DNA of 8,726 bases from assembly GCA_005882415.1 (NCBI GenBank), contig VBAE01000030.1, positions 1-8,726 on the forward strand, written 5' to 3'. How positions within the stretch are numbered: position 1 is the first letter of the stretch; each line of letters opens with the position of its first letter. A model generated the notes under the pieces. The model ran no database searches. It was not told where the DNA came from and was given only the letters and a program-made list of their open reading frames with translations. The stretch comes from Alphaproteobacteria bacterium (GTDB lineage: Bacteria; Pseudomonadota; Alphaproteobacteria; Sphingomonadales; Sphingomonadaceae). The position numbers and the translations under genes were made by a program. Positions 1-7,408 of the stretch are shown here, piece by piece.

Positions 1-115
1 CTGTGAGCGGCTCGCCACGCGGTTCGGCGGCGACACGCGATGCGATTTCGGCGAAGCGCCCGGCGGCGGCTACCGGGTCACCCTGTCCATGCCTTTGGTG
101 AGGGCCGATGGCTGA
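1..115 (+). CDS. Sensor histidine kinase, C-terminal end (partial)
   Basis: Only the last 37 residues are in the window, read in the frame that starts at base 2 and stops at TGA 113-115. The text contains a glycine-rich turn followed by an alternating strand (residues GGGYRVTLSMPL), the usual end of a HATPase_c ATP-binding domain in sensor kinases that phosphorylate a partner regulator. The last 8 bases overlap the start of the response regulator gene (ATG at 108 inside ATGGCTGA), so the two are almost certainly one operon with coupled translation. Because the partner is a LytTR regulator, a LytS/HisKA-type (His_kinase) sensor is the likely class, but the sensor and phosphoacceptor domains lie outside the window. 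Confident as a kinase tail, less so about the subfamily. Confidence 0.75.
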   Translation, partial: CERLATRFGGDTRCDFGEAPGGGYRVTLSMPLVRADG

Positions 116-857
116 CCCGATCAAATTCCTGATCGTCGACGACGAGCCCTTGGCGGTCGAGCGGCTCCAGCTCCTGCTCGCCCGGATGGAAGGCGTCGCG
201 ATCGCCGGCACCGCGTCGGAAGGCGCCGCCGCGCTCCGCCTCGCCGAGGCGCTCGAGCCGGACGCGATCCTGCTCGATATCGCCATGCCGGGCATGGACG
301 GGATCGACGTGGCGCGGGCGCTCTCTGGTTTCAAACGGCCGCCGGTGGTGATCTTTGTCACCGCCTTCGACACCTTCGCGGTCGCCGCATTCGACGTCGA
401 GGCGGTCGACTATGTGATGAAGCCGGTCGCCGCCGAGCGCCTCGCCCGCGCGGTCGAGCGGGCGCGCGGGCGGCTCGAGGACTGGGGCCAGGCGCAGGGC
501 GCACCACCGTCGGAGCGGCCGACGCATCTCGAGGAATTCTGGGTGTCGGAGCCGCGCGGCCTGGTCCGCCTTGCCGCCACCCAGGTCGACCGGATCAGCG
601 CCGAGCGCGACTATATGCGGCTCCATGTCGGCCGGCGGAGCTGGCTGATCAACCACACGATCGGCAAGCTCGAAGACGAGCTCGACCCCGCCCTCTTCGT
701 CCGCCTCCACCGCTCCGCGATCGTCCGGCGCGACTTCGTCTCCGGCCTGAGGCGCGACGACACCGGCCGCTGGTGGGCGCAGCTCCGCGACGGCGAGGAG
801 CAGAAAGTCGGCCGCCTCTACCTGCACAACGCCAAGGGCCTCGCGGGCAAGGCTTAA
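108..857 (+). CDS. LytTR-family response regulator transcription factor
   Basis: A 249-residue DNA-binding response regulator. The receiver domain spans about residues 5-120: acidic pair D11-D12, phosphoacceptor D57 in LLDIAMPGMDG, switch residue T85 in VIFVTAF, and K105 in the VMKP motif, so all key residues are present. A linker of about 20 residues leads to a LytTR domain (about 142-245) with the family pattern RISAERDYMRLHV, then LFVRLHRSAIVRRDFV and the terminal VGRLY segment. LytTR proteins bind paired imperfect direct repeats upstream of target promoters as dimers; which genes are controlled cannot be read here. The ATG at 108 overlaps the kinase gene by 8 bases, which supports this start and cotranscription. 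The gene ends tail-to-tail with the CPBP protease gene. Length and domain order are normal for the AlgR/LytR class. Confidence 0.93.
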   Translation: MADPIKFLIVDDEPLAVERLQLLLARMEGVAIAGTASEGAAALRLAEALEPDAILLDIAMPGMDGIDVARALSGFKRPPVVIFVTAFDTFAVAAFDVEAVDYVMKPVAAERLARAVERARGRLEDWGQAQGAPPSERPTHLEEFWVSEPRGLVRLAATQVDRISAERDYMRLHVGRRSWLINHTIGKLEDELDPALFVRLHRSAIVRRDFVSGLRRDDTGRWWAQLRDGEEQKVGRLYLHNAKGLAGKA

Positions 858-1735
858 GCGGGCGGGGCCGGAGCGGGGCGCCACCATGCGGCGGGCACCC
901 ACTTGCCCCGCTGCGCCGCAAGCCGGAGCAGCGCCAGGCCGCAGAGCGTCGCGATCGTGATCGCCACCACCGAGGCTTCCAGGCCGAAGCTGCTTCCGGT
1001 GAGGAGGTCGGGGCCGTGAAGCTGGGACTGGAGGAGGCCGCGCGCTTCATTGCCGGAGACCGGCACGCCGTAGATTTCCCCCTGGGTGAGGTTCCACGAT
1101 GCGTGGATGCCCATCGACAGCCACAGCTTCCTCGTCAGCATATAGGCGGCGCAGAGCAGCACCCCGCCTTCGAGCGCGATGCCGATCGCGGCGAACCAGC
1201 TCGAGCCGGGATTGCCGAGGTGGGAGGCCCCGAACAGGAAGGAGGAGACGGCCAGCGCCGGCCAGCTTCCGAACTGTTCCTCGAGCCAGCGGAAGAGGAT
1301 CGCTCGGAACAGGATTTCTTCGCCGACCGCCGGGGCGATGCCGTCGGTGACGATCGCGAACAGCAGGAAGTCGGCGTCGCCCGGGCCGGTGACCCGGTAC
1401 AGGCCGGCGAGCGCCACCACCGCGACGATCGACGAGAAGAGCAGGAAGCCGGCACCGAGCCCCAGGGCGGTCTGTCGTGCCGCTCCCGGACCGGTGAGAT
1501 CGTCGCGCGGCTCCCTGCCGAGCCGCCGGACGACCAATTTGTAGGCGAGCAGCATCACCACGGTCACCACCGCTTCGGTGATCAGATACACCTCGTCGGC
1601 GGCAACATTGCGGAGAGCCATTTCGAGGAGACCGGCCGTCAGCCCCGCAGCGCCCAGCAAGGCGGCGAGAGCGATGGCCAGGGCGACGAGGGGAGTCGTG
1701 AGGACCCGCTGCACCGGCGGACTTGTTGCGATCAT
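854..1735 (-). CDS. CPBP family intramembrane metalloprotease
   Basis: A 293-residue polytopic membrane protein with the three motifs of the CPBP (Rce1/Abi) family: motif 1 EEILFR (E139, E140, R144), motif 2 FGASHL (H172) and motif 3 HASWN (H211, N215). In this family the glutamates and histidines form the catalytic site inside the membrane. Hydrophobic stretches at about residues 15-40, 52-70, 93-113, 122-136, 157-170, 180-200 and 252-272 fit 6-8 membrane segments. Bacterial members are mostly unassigned; some act in bacteriocin self-immunity or membrane protein processing, and nothing nearby points to a substrate. The frame is open up to 1876, but the upstream part is arginine-rich, not hydrophobic and unlike the family, so I chose ATG at 1735, just before a normal N-terminal membrane segment. 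No strong ribosome binding site is visible. The tail ends GKWVPAAWWRPAPAPPA, proline-rich and probably cytosolic. Confidence 0.9.
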   Translation of the reverse strand: MIATSPPVQRVLTTPLVALAIALAALLGAAGLTAGLLEMALRNVAADEVYLITEAVVTVVMLLAYKLVVRRLGREPRDDLTGPGAARQTALGLGAGFLLFSSIVAVVALAGLYRVTGPGDADFLLFAIVTDGIAPAVGEEILFRAILFRWLEEQFGSWPALAVSSFLFGASHLGNPGSSWFAAIGIALEGGVLLCAAYMLTRKLWLSMGIHASWNLTQGEIYGVPVSGNEARGLLQSQLHGPDLLTGSSFGLEASVVAITIATLCGLALLRLAAQRGKWVPAAWWRPAPAPPA

Positions 1736-1908
1736 GCTTGCACCGATTTCCGCACAGTCCCTTCGACCCGAGCCGCGATGCTGAACGTCCGGGCCACCGA
1801 AAGTCAAATGGGGAAACAGCGTGGCGGAGTGGTCACGGGCGCGAAACGAAACTCCGCGCGTCGGCGGCCGCTTCATGCTATCGGGGGCGGCGTTGGAGGG
1901 GGCCGCTT
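1736..1908. promoter_or_regulatory. Divergent promoter region between the CPBP protease and the membrane protein gene
   Basis: These 173 bases separate two divergently transcribed genes and must hold both promoters unless one gene is read from further away. On the minus strand a TTGACT hexamer (complement of 1802-1807) resembles a -35 box and is followed 18 bases later by a poor -10 candidate, CAGCAT (complement of 1778-1783). No clear promoter is seen on the plus strand. For the plus gene, GGAGGG at 1895-1900 lies 8 bases before ATG 1909 and decides that start. Confidence 0.35.
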
Positions 1909-2736
1909 ATGCCATATCCGCGCGCGCATTATTTCGTCTTCGTGGTGATGGGGGTGATCGCGCTCGGTTTCTGGCCGAGCTATTTCGGGGCCTGGACGGC
2001 TGCGCCCTGGCAGTTCCATGCGCACGGCATCGCTGCCAGCCTGTGGGTGACGATGGTCGCGGCGCAGAGCTGGACCGCGCATCACAGGCAGCTCGACCTC
2101 CACCGCGCCATCGGCAAGTCGAGCCTGCTGCTCTTCCCCTTCCTGATCGGCGGCCTGACCGCGATCATCGACGTCACCGCCAAAGGCTATGTCGCCGGCA
2201 ACGATATCGGACGGACGATGTTCGGAGGCTCCTTCCTGATCGGAATCGCCGTCGCCATCACCGCTTACGTCACCGTCTACTATCGGGCGATGAAGTTCAG
2301 GCGGAAGGTGTGGCTGCATTCCGGCTATATGCTGACCACGCCGCTGATCCTGTTCGAATCGCCGTTCGGACGGATATTGAACGGCTTCATGCCGGGGCTG
2401 CAGATCCGGGGCATCGAGGACATCGGCCTGGTGATGCCGGCGATCCTCTGGTCGATGGCGCTGGAGCTGGCGGTGATCGCCGCGATCTGGCTGCGCTACC
2501 GGGCGAGGTCGACCCCGTTCCTGGTCGCTGCCTGCTTCATCGTCGCACAGATGCTGACGATGTCGCTGATGATCGACATGCCGGTGCTGAAGACGATGCT
2601 GGCGTGGCTCGGCCATCTGCCGAGCGCGGCATTGGTGCTGACCGGAATGGCGATCGGCGCGGCGACGAGCTGGGCCGGGTGGAGAGCGGGGAGCCGCCCT
2701 GCCGCCTCCCGTTCAGCGGCGGCGCAGCCCGCCTGA
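1909..2736 (+). CDS. Multi-pass membrane protein with conserved-type histidine motifs, function unknown
   Basis: A 275-residue hydrophobic protein with about seven or eight predicted membrane segments (near residues 8-28, 38-55, 70-90, 106-126, 136-150, 172-196, 203-222 and 235-256). Histidines sit near the membrane boundaries: H37 and H39 in FHAHG, H58-H59 and H65 in HHRQLDLHRAIGK, and H137 in WLHSGYM. The pattern H-x-H-G, then W, then LHRxxG is one I associate with an uncharacterised bacterial membrane family; spaced intramembrane histidines could bind haem or metal, but that is inference. The open frame extends upstream to 1723, but that part reads as arginine-rich non-membrane text; ATG at 1909 follows GGAGGG (1895-1900) at 8 bases, so this start is firm. 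The C-terminus is a short alanine/serine-rich tail. The next gene starts 78 bases downstream, after a small hairpin. Confidence 0.8.
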   Translation: MPYPRAHYFVFVVMGVIALGFWPSYFGAWTAAPWQFHAHGIAASLWVTMVAAQSWTAHHRQLDLHRAIGKSSLLLFPFLIGGLTAIIDVTAKGYVAGNDIGRTMFGGSFLIGIAVAITAYVTVYYRAMKFRRKVWLHSGYMLTTPLILFESPFGRILNGFMPGLQIRGIEDIGLVMPAILWSMALELAVIAAIWLRYRARSTPFLVAACFIVAQMLTMSLMIDMPVLKTMLAWLGHLPSAALVLTGMAIGAATSWAGWRAGSRPAASRSAAAQPA

Positions 2737-2762
2737 CCGGACCCGCCGAAATGGGATGAACC

Positions 2763-2780
2763 ACTGCCGTTTCCGGCAGT
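2763..2780 (+). terminator. Small hairpin after the membrane protein gene (weak terminator or leader hairpin)
   Basis: ACTGCCG (2763-2769) and CGGCAGT (2774-2780) form a perfect 7-bp stem with a TTTC loop, 26 bases after the stop of the upstream gene. It is followed by TAT rather than a run of T, so it would be a weak intrinsic terminator. It also lies 35 bases before the GTG start of the transporter gene and could be part of that leader instead. Confidence 0.35.
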
Positions 2781-2814
2781 TATCCGCCTCGACCCTGGTT
2801 GAGGGGGAGGCAGC

Positions 2815-3732
<918 letters not shown>

Positions 3733-4062
3733 TGTCGTGCAGGGGATGGGGCGGCAGGGCAGCCTCCACGACGCGCCGAGCGAGAACAGGCTGTTCTACG
3801 GCATCATTGCCCTGGTGACGGCGGCGGCGGTGGGGATGAACTTCCTGGGCTTCAACCCGATGAAGGCCCTGGTCTGGTCCGGCATCGTCCAGGGCTTTTC
3901 GGTGCCGCCCTTGCTCTTCCTGATGATGCTTCTGACCAACAGCCGAAAGGTGGTGGGGGCGCGGACCAACGGGCGGGTGACCAATTTCCTCGGCTGGGCG
4001 ACGACGGTCGTCACCTTCCTCTGCACGCTGGCTTTGGTGGTGAGCTGGTTCGCCTGAGGGTT

Positions 4063-4114
4063 GCGGCGCAGTCCTCGTCCCCTGGGGATGAAACAGGCTG
4101 GAGGACTGCGCCGC
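4063..4114. repeat. Perfect 14-bp inverted repeat with 24-base loop
   Basis: GCGGCGCAGTCCTC (4063-4076) is exactly repeated in inverse orientation at 4101-4114. The 24-base loop holds a second palindrome, TCCCC-T-GGGGA (4078-4088). The element begins 6 bases after the transporter stop. There is no T run on either side, so it is not a standard intrinsic terminator; a REP-like dispersed palindrome, a Rho-assisted 3' end structure or an mRNA-stabilising hairpin are alternatives. The rest of the gap to 4228 shows nothing recognisable. Confidence 0.75.
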
Positions 4115-4228
4115 TGACCTCGGGTTAGGCGATGACGGCTGCGTGCGCCCGGCCTGTTCGACGGAGGCGCGGCAGGAGTCGGCGAAACGCAGGCGAAACG
4201 ACGAAGCGGCGCCTGCGCCCGACGAACG

Positions 4229-5044
4229 TCAGCGCTCGGTCACCCGATGGATAAAATCGGCAAGGTCCCGGAGGACCGGCGCCTTGCCGCGCAAGGGGCG
4301 GGCGAGGGCGGAGAGGACCGCGACATGGCCGATGCCGGGATAGACCGGCGCCTCCACCTTCACGCCCGCATCGCGCAGCTTCCTGGCGAGGCGAGCGCTC
4401 TGGACCGGGCGGACGGTCGTGTCCTCGACGCCATGGGCTAGGAAGGCGGGCGGTGCGCCGGGGCCGGCGAAGGAGGTGGGCTGGGTGGAGGGGAGGTCCT
4501 CTACGTCGCCGAACACCGCCTTGGTGACGGTGCTGTCGAGGGGGAGGAAATCATAGGGTCCGGCGAGGCCGGCGAGGCCCTTCACGGCGGCCCCCTCCTC
4601 GCCCAGCCAGCGCGGGTCGAGCGCAAGCATCGCCGCATTATAGGCGCCGGCGCTATGGCCGAGGAGGACGATCCGGTCGGGGTCGCCGCCGAAGCGTTCC
4701 GCATTGGCGCGGACCCAGCGCACCGCCGCGGCGCAGTCTTCGAGGAAGCCGGGATAAGGCGCGTGCGGGTGGAGCCGGTAGTCGGGGATGAAGGTGACAA
4801 AGCCCTGGGCGGCGAGGGCGCGGCCGGCGAAGCGATAATCGTCCTTGCGCCCGCTCTGCCACGAGCCGCCGTAGAAGAAGACCGCCACCGGGCGGCCGGT
4901 TTCTTTTTTGCGCGGGGCATAGACGTCGAGCCTGCCGCGCGGGCCTTCGGCGAAGCTCTGGTCCTTCGCCACCAGCCTCGAGACGCGATCCTTCGGCACC
5001 AGCGCGTCGAAGAGGGCGAGCGGAGAGAAGAGGACCCGGGCCAT
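4229..5044 (-). CDS. Alpha/beta-hydrolase, esterase/lipase (HSL/BD-FAE-like)
   Basis: A 271-residue cytosolic-looking serine hydrolase. Core features in order: strand plus oxyanion-hole motif VAVFFYGGSW (about residues 53-62, a variant of the HGGxW signature), the DYRLHPHAPYP segment (88-98) typical of this esterase group, nucleophile elbow GHSAG with S131, acid D208 in GVEDTTV, and H240 in PGIGHVAV, so the Ser-Asp-His triad is complete. Relatives include carboxylesterases, BD-FAE-type feruloyl/acetyl-xylan esterases and kynurenine formamidase-like enzymes; the substrate cannot be told from the sequence. No signal peptide is evident (N-terminus MARVLFSPLALFDALVP, a short amphipathic stretch). 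ATG at 5044 has AAGG seven bases upstream. The start is divergent from the small gene at 5137. The run-on frame of the transpeptidase overlaps the first 392 bases of this gene in another frame; here the hydrolase reading is clearly the coding one. Confidence 0.92.
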   Translation of the reverse strand: MARVLFSPLALFDALVPKDRVSRLVAKDQSFAEGPRGRLDVYAPRKKETGRPVAVFFYGGSWQSGRKDDYRFAGRALAAQGFVTFIPDYRLHPHAPYPGFLEDCAAAVRWVRANAERFGGDPDRIVLLGHSAGAYNAAMLALDPRWLGEEGAAVKGLAGLAGPYDFLPLDSTVTKAVFGDVEDLPSTQPTSFAGPGAPPAFLAHGVEDTTVRPVQSARLARKLRDAGVKVEAPVYPGIGHVAVLSALARPLRGKAPVLRDLADFIHRVTER

Positions 5045-6845
5045 CGCAAAGCCTTGGCGGCTCGCCGCTGGAAGCGCAACGCATCGCCGCCACCCGCGTA
5101 TTCCTGAGCGACCATCCCCTAAGAGGAGCGAAGGCGATGCGTGACAATAGCGGCGGCGGCAAGAGCAGCAACAACCGCGGCAACCCCACCCTGGAAGAGC
5201 ATGAAGCCGCCCACGGCCGCTCGGGCGCGGCGATCACCGGCGACAAGAAGGTGTCGGGCACTCCCAACCGCGATTCGGCGCGGACGAAGTCGGGGAGTCC
5301 GTAATGAGTATGCCTCCCCATGAGCCGGCCCTTGAAGCCCAGGGCCGCGGCGAGCTTTTCGTCCCAGCCATAGGGGTCGGGGCGGAAGACGACGCGGCCG
5401 CCGTCCAGGTAAGCGGTGTGGTAGAGGAAGCGGACCGGGATTCGGGTGCCGAGCACCACCGAGGATTCCTTGCCTGAGGCGAGCGCCTTTTCGAACTGGT
5501 CGCGCTTGCCTTCCTGGTCGGCGATCAGCCTCGCGAAGCCCAAAGCGTCCTGGACCCGGGCGCAGCCGTGGCTGGAGTGGCGGTCGTTGGTCGCGAACAG
5601 CGCCTTGGCCGGCGTGTCGTGCAGATAGATGGCGTGCTTGTTCAAGAGGTCGAACTTGACGAGGCCGAGCGCCGATTTCGGCCCGGACTCCTGGACGATC
5701 CGGCCATTCTCCATGTGCATGTTCTGGGCCGCCATATAGCCGGGGCCCTTGGGCAGAATTTCCTTTTCCGCGATGGTGTCGGGCACCGTCCAGGGCGGGT
5801 TGGCGACCAGGCGCGCCATCGGCGAGGCGATTTCCGGCGTCTCCCAATCGGGCTGGCCGACCACCACCCGCGCCTCGTGCGAGAGGCTGCCGTCGCGCCA
5901 ATAGCGAAGGAAGGCGCCGGCGGTGTTGACGTCGATCCGGGTGCCGGGCTGGCTCCGCTCCAGCCAGCGGCGCCGCTCGAGATTGACCGCGAGGATCCGG
6001 GCGCGGGCGGTGGCGCCGTTGTTCAGCGCCTCGATGGTGGAATTGCCGATCACTCCGTCTGCGTCGATGCCGTAATCGGCCTGGAGCTTGGCGACCCCGG
6101 CGGCAAGATCGCGGCGGTAAACGGTGGAGGGTTTCGCCGCCGGGGCGGGCTGGGCTGGCTTCTGGGCTTCCGCCTGGGCCGCGGGGAGGTAGCCGGTGGA
6201 CCGGAGCGCCGTCTCGATCAGCGGCACCCGCGGGTCCCTGGCGCCGGGGTGGATGGTCTTGCCGGGCTCGATCGGCCTTGAGCCCTCGCGCGGGGCGGCG
6301 TTGCGGTAGCGGACATAGGCGTCGGACAGCGCCTTATATTCCTCGTCCTGCGGGGCGAGGCCGCGAAGCCACTCGCCGACATTGCCGCCCTCGACCGCAT
6401 CCTGCAGGCCCTTGACGAGGTCCACCTTGGGCATCGGGATTTCGTAGACTTCGAAGATCTTCTTCGGGTCGACGATGCCGTTCGAGAGCGCTCCGGCATA
6501 GGTCAGCGCCGCCTCGGTCAGCGCGACCTCGCGCGCGGCGGGGCCGGCGTCCTTGGCGGCTTCCTTGAGGAGCTTGGCGCGGTCGATGGCGTGGCGGTCG
6601 GCCTCGCCGATCGCATCGGCGAGCTCCTTGGCGCGCTCATCGGTCCACGCCGCCTGCCAGCCGCGCGCCTCGTAGAAGCTTTTGGCTGCTGGATCGGTGA
6701 CGAGGCTCTGAAGCTCCTCGGCGGAGACCTTGTCGGGGCTGACGGAAGCGGCGGCGTCCGCGGCGGATTTGGGATTGTTGTCGCAGCCCGCGACGGCGAG
6801 GCTCGCCGCAACCAGGGCGCAATACGCTACTCTACTCAACAACAC
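4653..6845 (-). CDS. L,D-transpeptidase lipoprotein (YcbB/LdtD type) with abnormal run-on C-terminus
   Basis: Periplasmic enzyme that cross-links peptidoglycan stems (3-3 links) or attaches other groups through a catalytic cysteine. GTG 6845 follows AGGGG at 7 bases and gives a 20-residue lipoprotein signal peptide with lipobox VAGC (C21) and Asp at +2. Residues about 40-185 resemble the N-terminal scaffold of the YcbB family (FYEARGWQAAW), 206-276 a peptidoglycan-binding domain (LQADYGIDADGVIGNSTIEAL), and 303-444 the YkuD domain: H409-D410 in YLHDTPAKALF and RHSSHGCARV with catalytic C428. A frame open to GTG 6908 would hide the signal peptide, so I reject that start. Family similarity ends near DPYGWDEKLAAALG (about residue 503, base 5336). 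No stop follows; the frame continues to 4653 through arginine/proline-rich text antisense to the small gene and overlapping the hydrolase. The supported gene is 6845 to about 5336; the rest is probably artefact of a lost stop. Confidence 0.85.
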   Translation of the reverse strand: MLLSRVAYCALVAASLAVAGCDNNPKSAADAAASVSPDKVSAEELQSLVTDPAAKSFYEARGWQAAWTDERAKELADAIGEADRHAIDRAKLLKEAAKDAGPAAREVALTEAALTYAGALSNGIVDPKKIFEVYEIPMPKVDLVKGLQDAVEGGNVGEWLRGLAPQDEEYKALSDAYVRYRNAAPREGSRPIEPGKTIHPGARDPRVPLIETALRSTGYLPAAQAEAQKPAQPAPAAKPSTVYRRDLAAGVAKLQADYGIDADGVIGNSTIEALNNGATARARILAVNLERRRWLERSQPGTRIDVNTAGAFLRYWRDGSLSHEARVVVGQPDWETPEIASPMARLVANPPWTVPDTIAEKEILPKGPGYMAAQNMHMENGRIVQESGPKSALGLVKFDLLNKHAIYLHDTPAKALFATNDRHSSHGCARVQDALGFARLIADQEGKRDQFEKALASGKESSVVLGTRIPVRFLYHTAYLDGGRVVFRPDPYGWDEKLAAALGFKGRLMGRHTHYGLPDFVRAESRLGVPDTFLSPVIAAPERPWAASCSSRVGLPRLLLLLPPPLLSRIAFAPLRGWSLRNTRVAAMRCASSGEPPRLCDGPGPLLSARPLRRAGAEGSRLEAGGEGPELRRRPARQARRLCPAQKRNRPPGGGLLLRRLVAERAQGRLSLRRPRPRRPGLCHLHPRLPAPPARALSRLPRRLRRGGALGPRQCGTLRRRPRPDRPPRP
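5137..5304 (+). CDS. Small hydrophilic hypothetical protein (55 aa)
   Basis: A complete short gene: GAGGAG at 5123-5128, 8 bases, ATG 5137, 55 codons, TAA 5302-5304. About 46 of 54 sense codons after the start end in G or C, as in the neighbouring genes, which argues for coding. The product is polar and glycine/serine/asparagine-rich with mixed charge (MRDNSGGGKSSNNRGNP, then TLEEHEAAHGRSGAAITGDK), has no membrane segment, signal peptide or cysteine, and is probably disordered. I do not recognise a characterised family and assign no function. It is divergent from the hydrolase (92-base gap) and converges on the transpeptidase, whose reading frame runs straight through it in antisense. Both cannot be fully coding; the good ribosome binding site and codon pattern make me prefer this gene over the transpeptidase extension. 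Confidence 0.6.
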   Translation: MRDNSGGGKSSNNRGNPTLEEHEAAHGRSGAAITGDKKVSGTPNRDSARTKSGSP

Positions 6846-6907
6846 TCGAACGCCCCTGATCCAGGTTACATTGCGGCGAGAACGTCCCCGCTGGCAGTAA
6901 CGATCCA

Positions 6908-7054
6908 CGGCGTTGCGACGAATGGCTTTTCAGGTGGGAGCCCGACAACGAAATGGGGGCTGACGTTGCCGCCAGCCCCCACTGTCCTCGGGCTCCTCAT
7001 GTCGCCGGTCGGGACCGGCGGCCTCCTTGCCCGAGGCGTTTCGGCGAACCGCCG
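6908..7054 (+). ncRNA. Candidate structured RNA with nested hairpin (6S-like architecture, unproven)
   Basis: Two perfect stems are stacked: GGAGCCCGA (6937-6945) pairs with TCGGGCTCC (6988-6996), and inside it TGGGGGCTG (6954-6962) pairs with CAGCCCCCA (6973-6981), separated by an 8 x 6 internal loop, with a 10-base apical loop. Just downstream CGCCGGTC (7003-7010) and GACCGGCG (7013-7020) form another hairpin. Bases 6908-6922 can pair with 7040-7054 at 12 of 15 positions, closing a large asymmetric bubble. Closing stem, open bubble with a hairpin on its 3' side and a long terminal stem is the layout of 6S RNA, which binds RNA polymerase. The strand is chosen because the side hairpin would then sit 3'. 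High GC makes chance pairing of the outer stem easy, and no clear promoter is visible. It could instead be a leader or terminator structure on the minus strand, where the inner stem is followed by ATTTCGTT. Confidence 0.3.
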
Positions 7055-7244
7055 GAACCTTGCGGCTCGGCTGTCCTCCTGGAGCAGGGCTTTGCCCACG
7101 GGAGCTAGTCCCTGCATCCCCGCCGGGCGCCTTCGAAATCCCGCCTCGCATCGCTTGCGCCACGCTGGCCTGGCTTCGTCCGCAGCCCCGCCGCTGCCTT
7201 CGCTTCGTCAATCCCGGGGGGAATGATGAAGCTCGTCACCGGCT

Positions 7245-7277
7245 CGGAAGCTTCCGGAAGAACGGGCCCGTTTCCGG
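7245..7277. repeat. Cluster of overlapping perfect palindromes
   Basis: CGGAAGCTTCCG (7245-7256) is a 12-bp perfect palindrome, CTTCCGGAAG (7251-7260) a 10-bp one overlapping it, and AACGGGCCCGTT (7261-7272) another 12-bp one directly adjoining. CCGGAA (7254-7259) also pairs with TTCCGG (7272-7277) around the last palindrome. Possible protein-binding site or RNA structure; no T run follows. Confidence 0.6.
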
Positions 7278-7408
7278 CCCCGGCCTACCTTCGGCCATGA
7301 CCGGAAATTGTCACGCGGCGCCGAGTCGCGCCAGCACAAACCGCCTGTGGATAGCGAGGATAACGGGGACAGTTTCGAGGCCGATACGATCCTGTCCGCC
7401 ACCGCACA

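Noticed and set aside
1736..1876. N-terminal extension of the CPBP protease to 1876
   Set aside because: The extension is arginine-rich and unlike the family; the first membrane segment starts just after ATG 1735.
773..1948. Long plus-strand open frame opposite the CPBP protease
   Set aside because: Its text is charged, low-complexity GC-driven sequence with no family resemblance, while the minus strand encodes all three CPBP motifs.
6908..7210. RNase P RNA, SRP RNA or tmRNA
   Set aside because: None of their conserved core sequences that I know (for example the GAGGAAAGTCC block of RNase P or the GGAAGGAAGCAGCC block of SRP RNA) is present on either strand.
6930..7211. Minus-strand basic 93-residue open frame in the intergenic region
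   Set aside because: Arginine/proline/glycine-rich text, no ribosome binding site, and it reads through the strong nested hairpin; better explained as structured non-coding sequence.
6591..7226. Plus-strand open frame of 211 codons
   Set aside because: Half of it is antisense to the lipoprotein signal peptide and scaffold domain of the transpeptidase, and it has no recognisable domain.
7346..7354. TGTGGATAG, one mismatch from a DnaA box
   Set aside because: Isolated, with no further boxes, AT-rich unwinding region or replication gene nearby.
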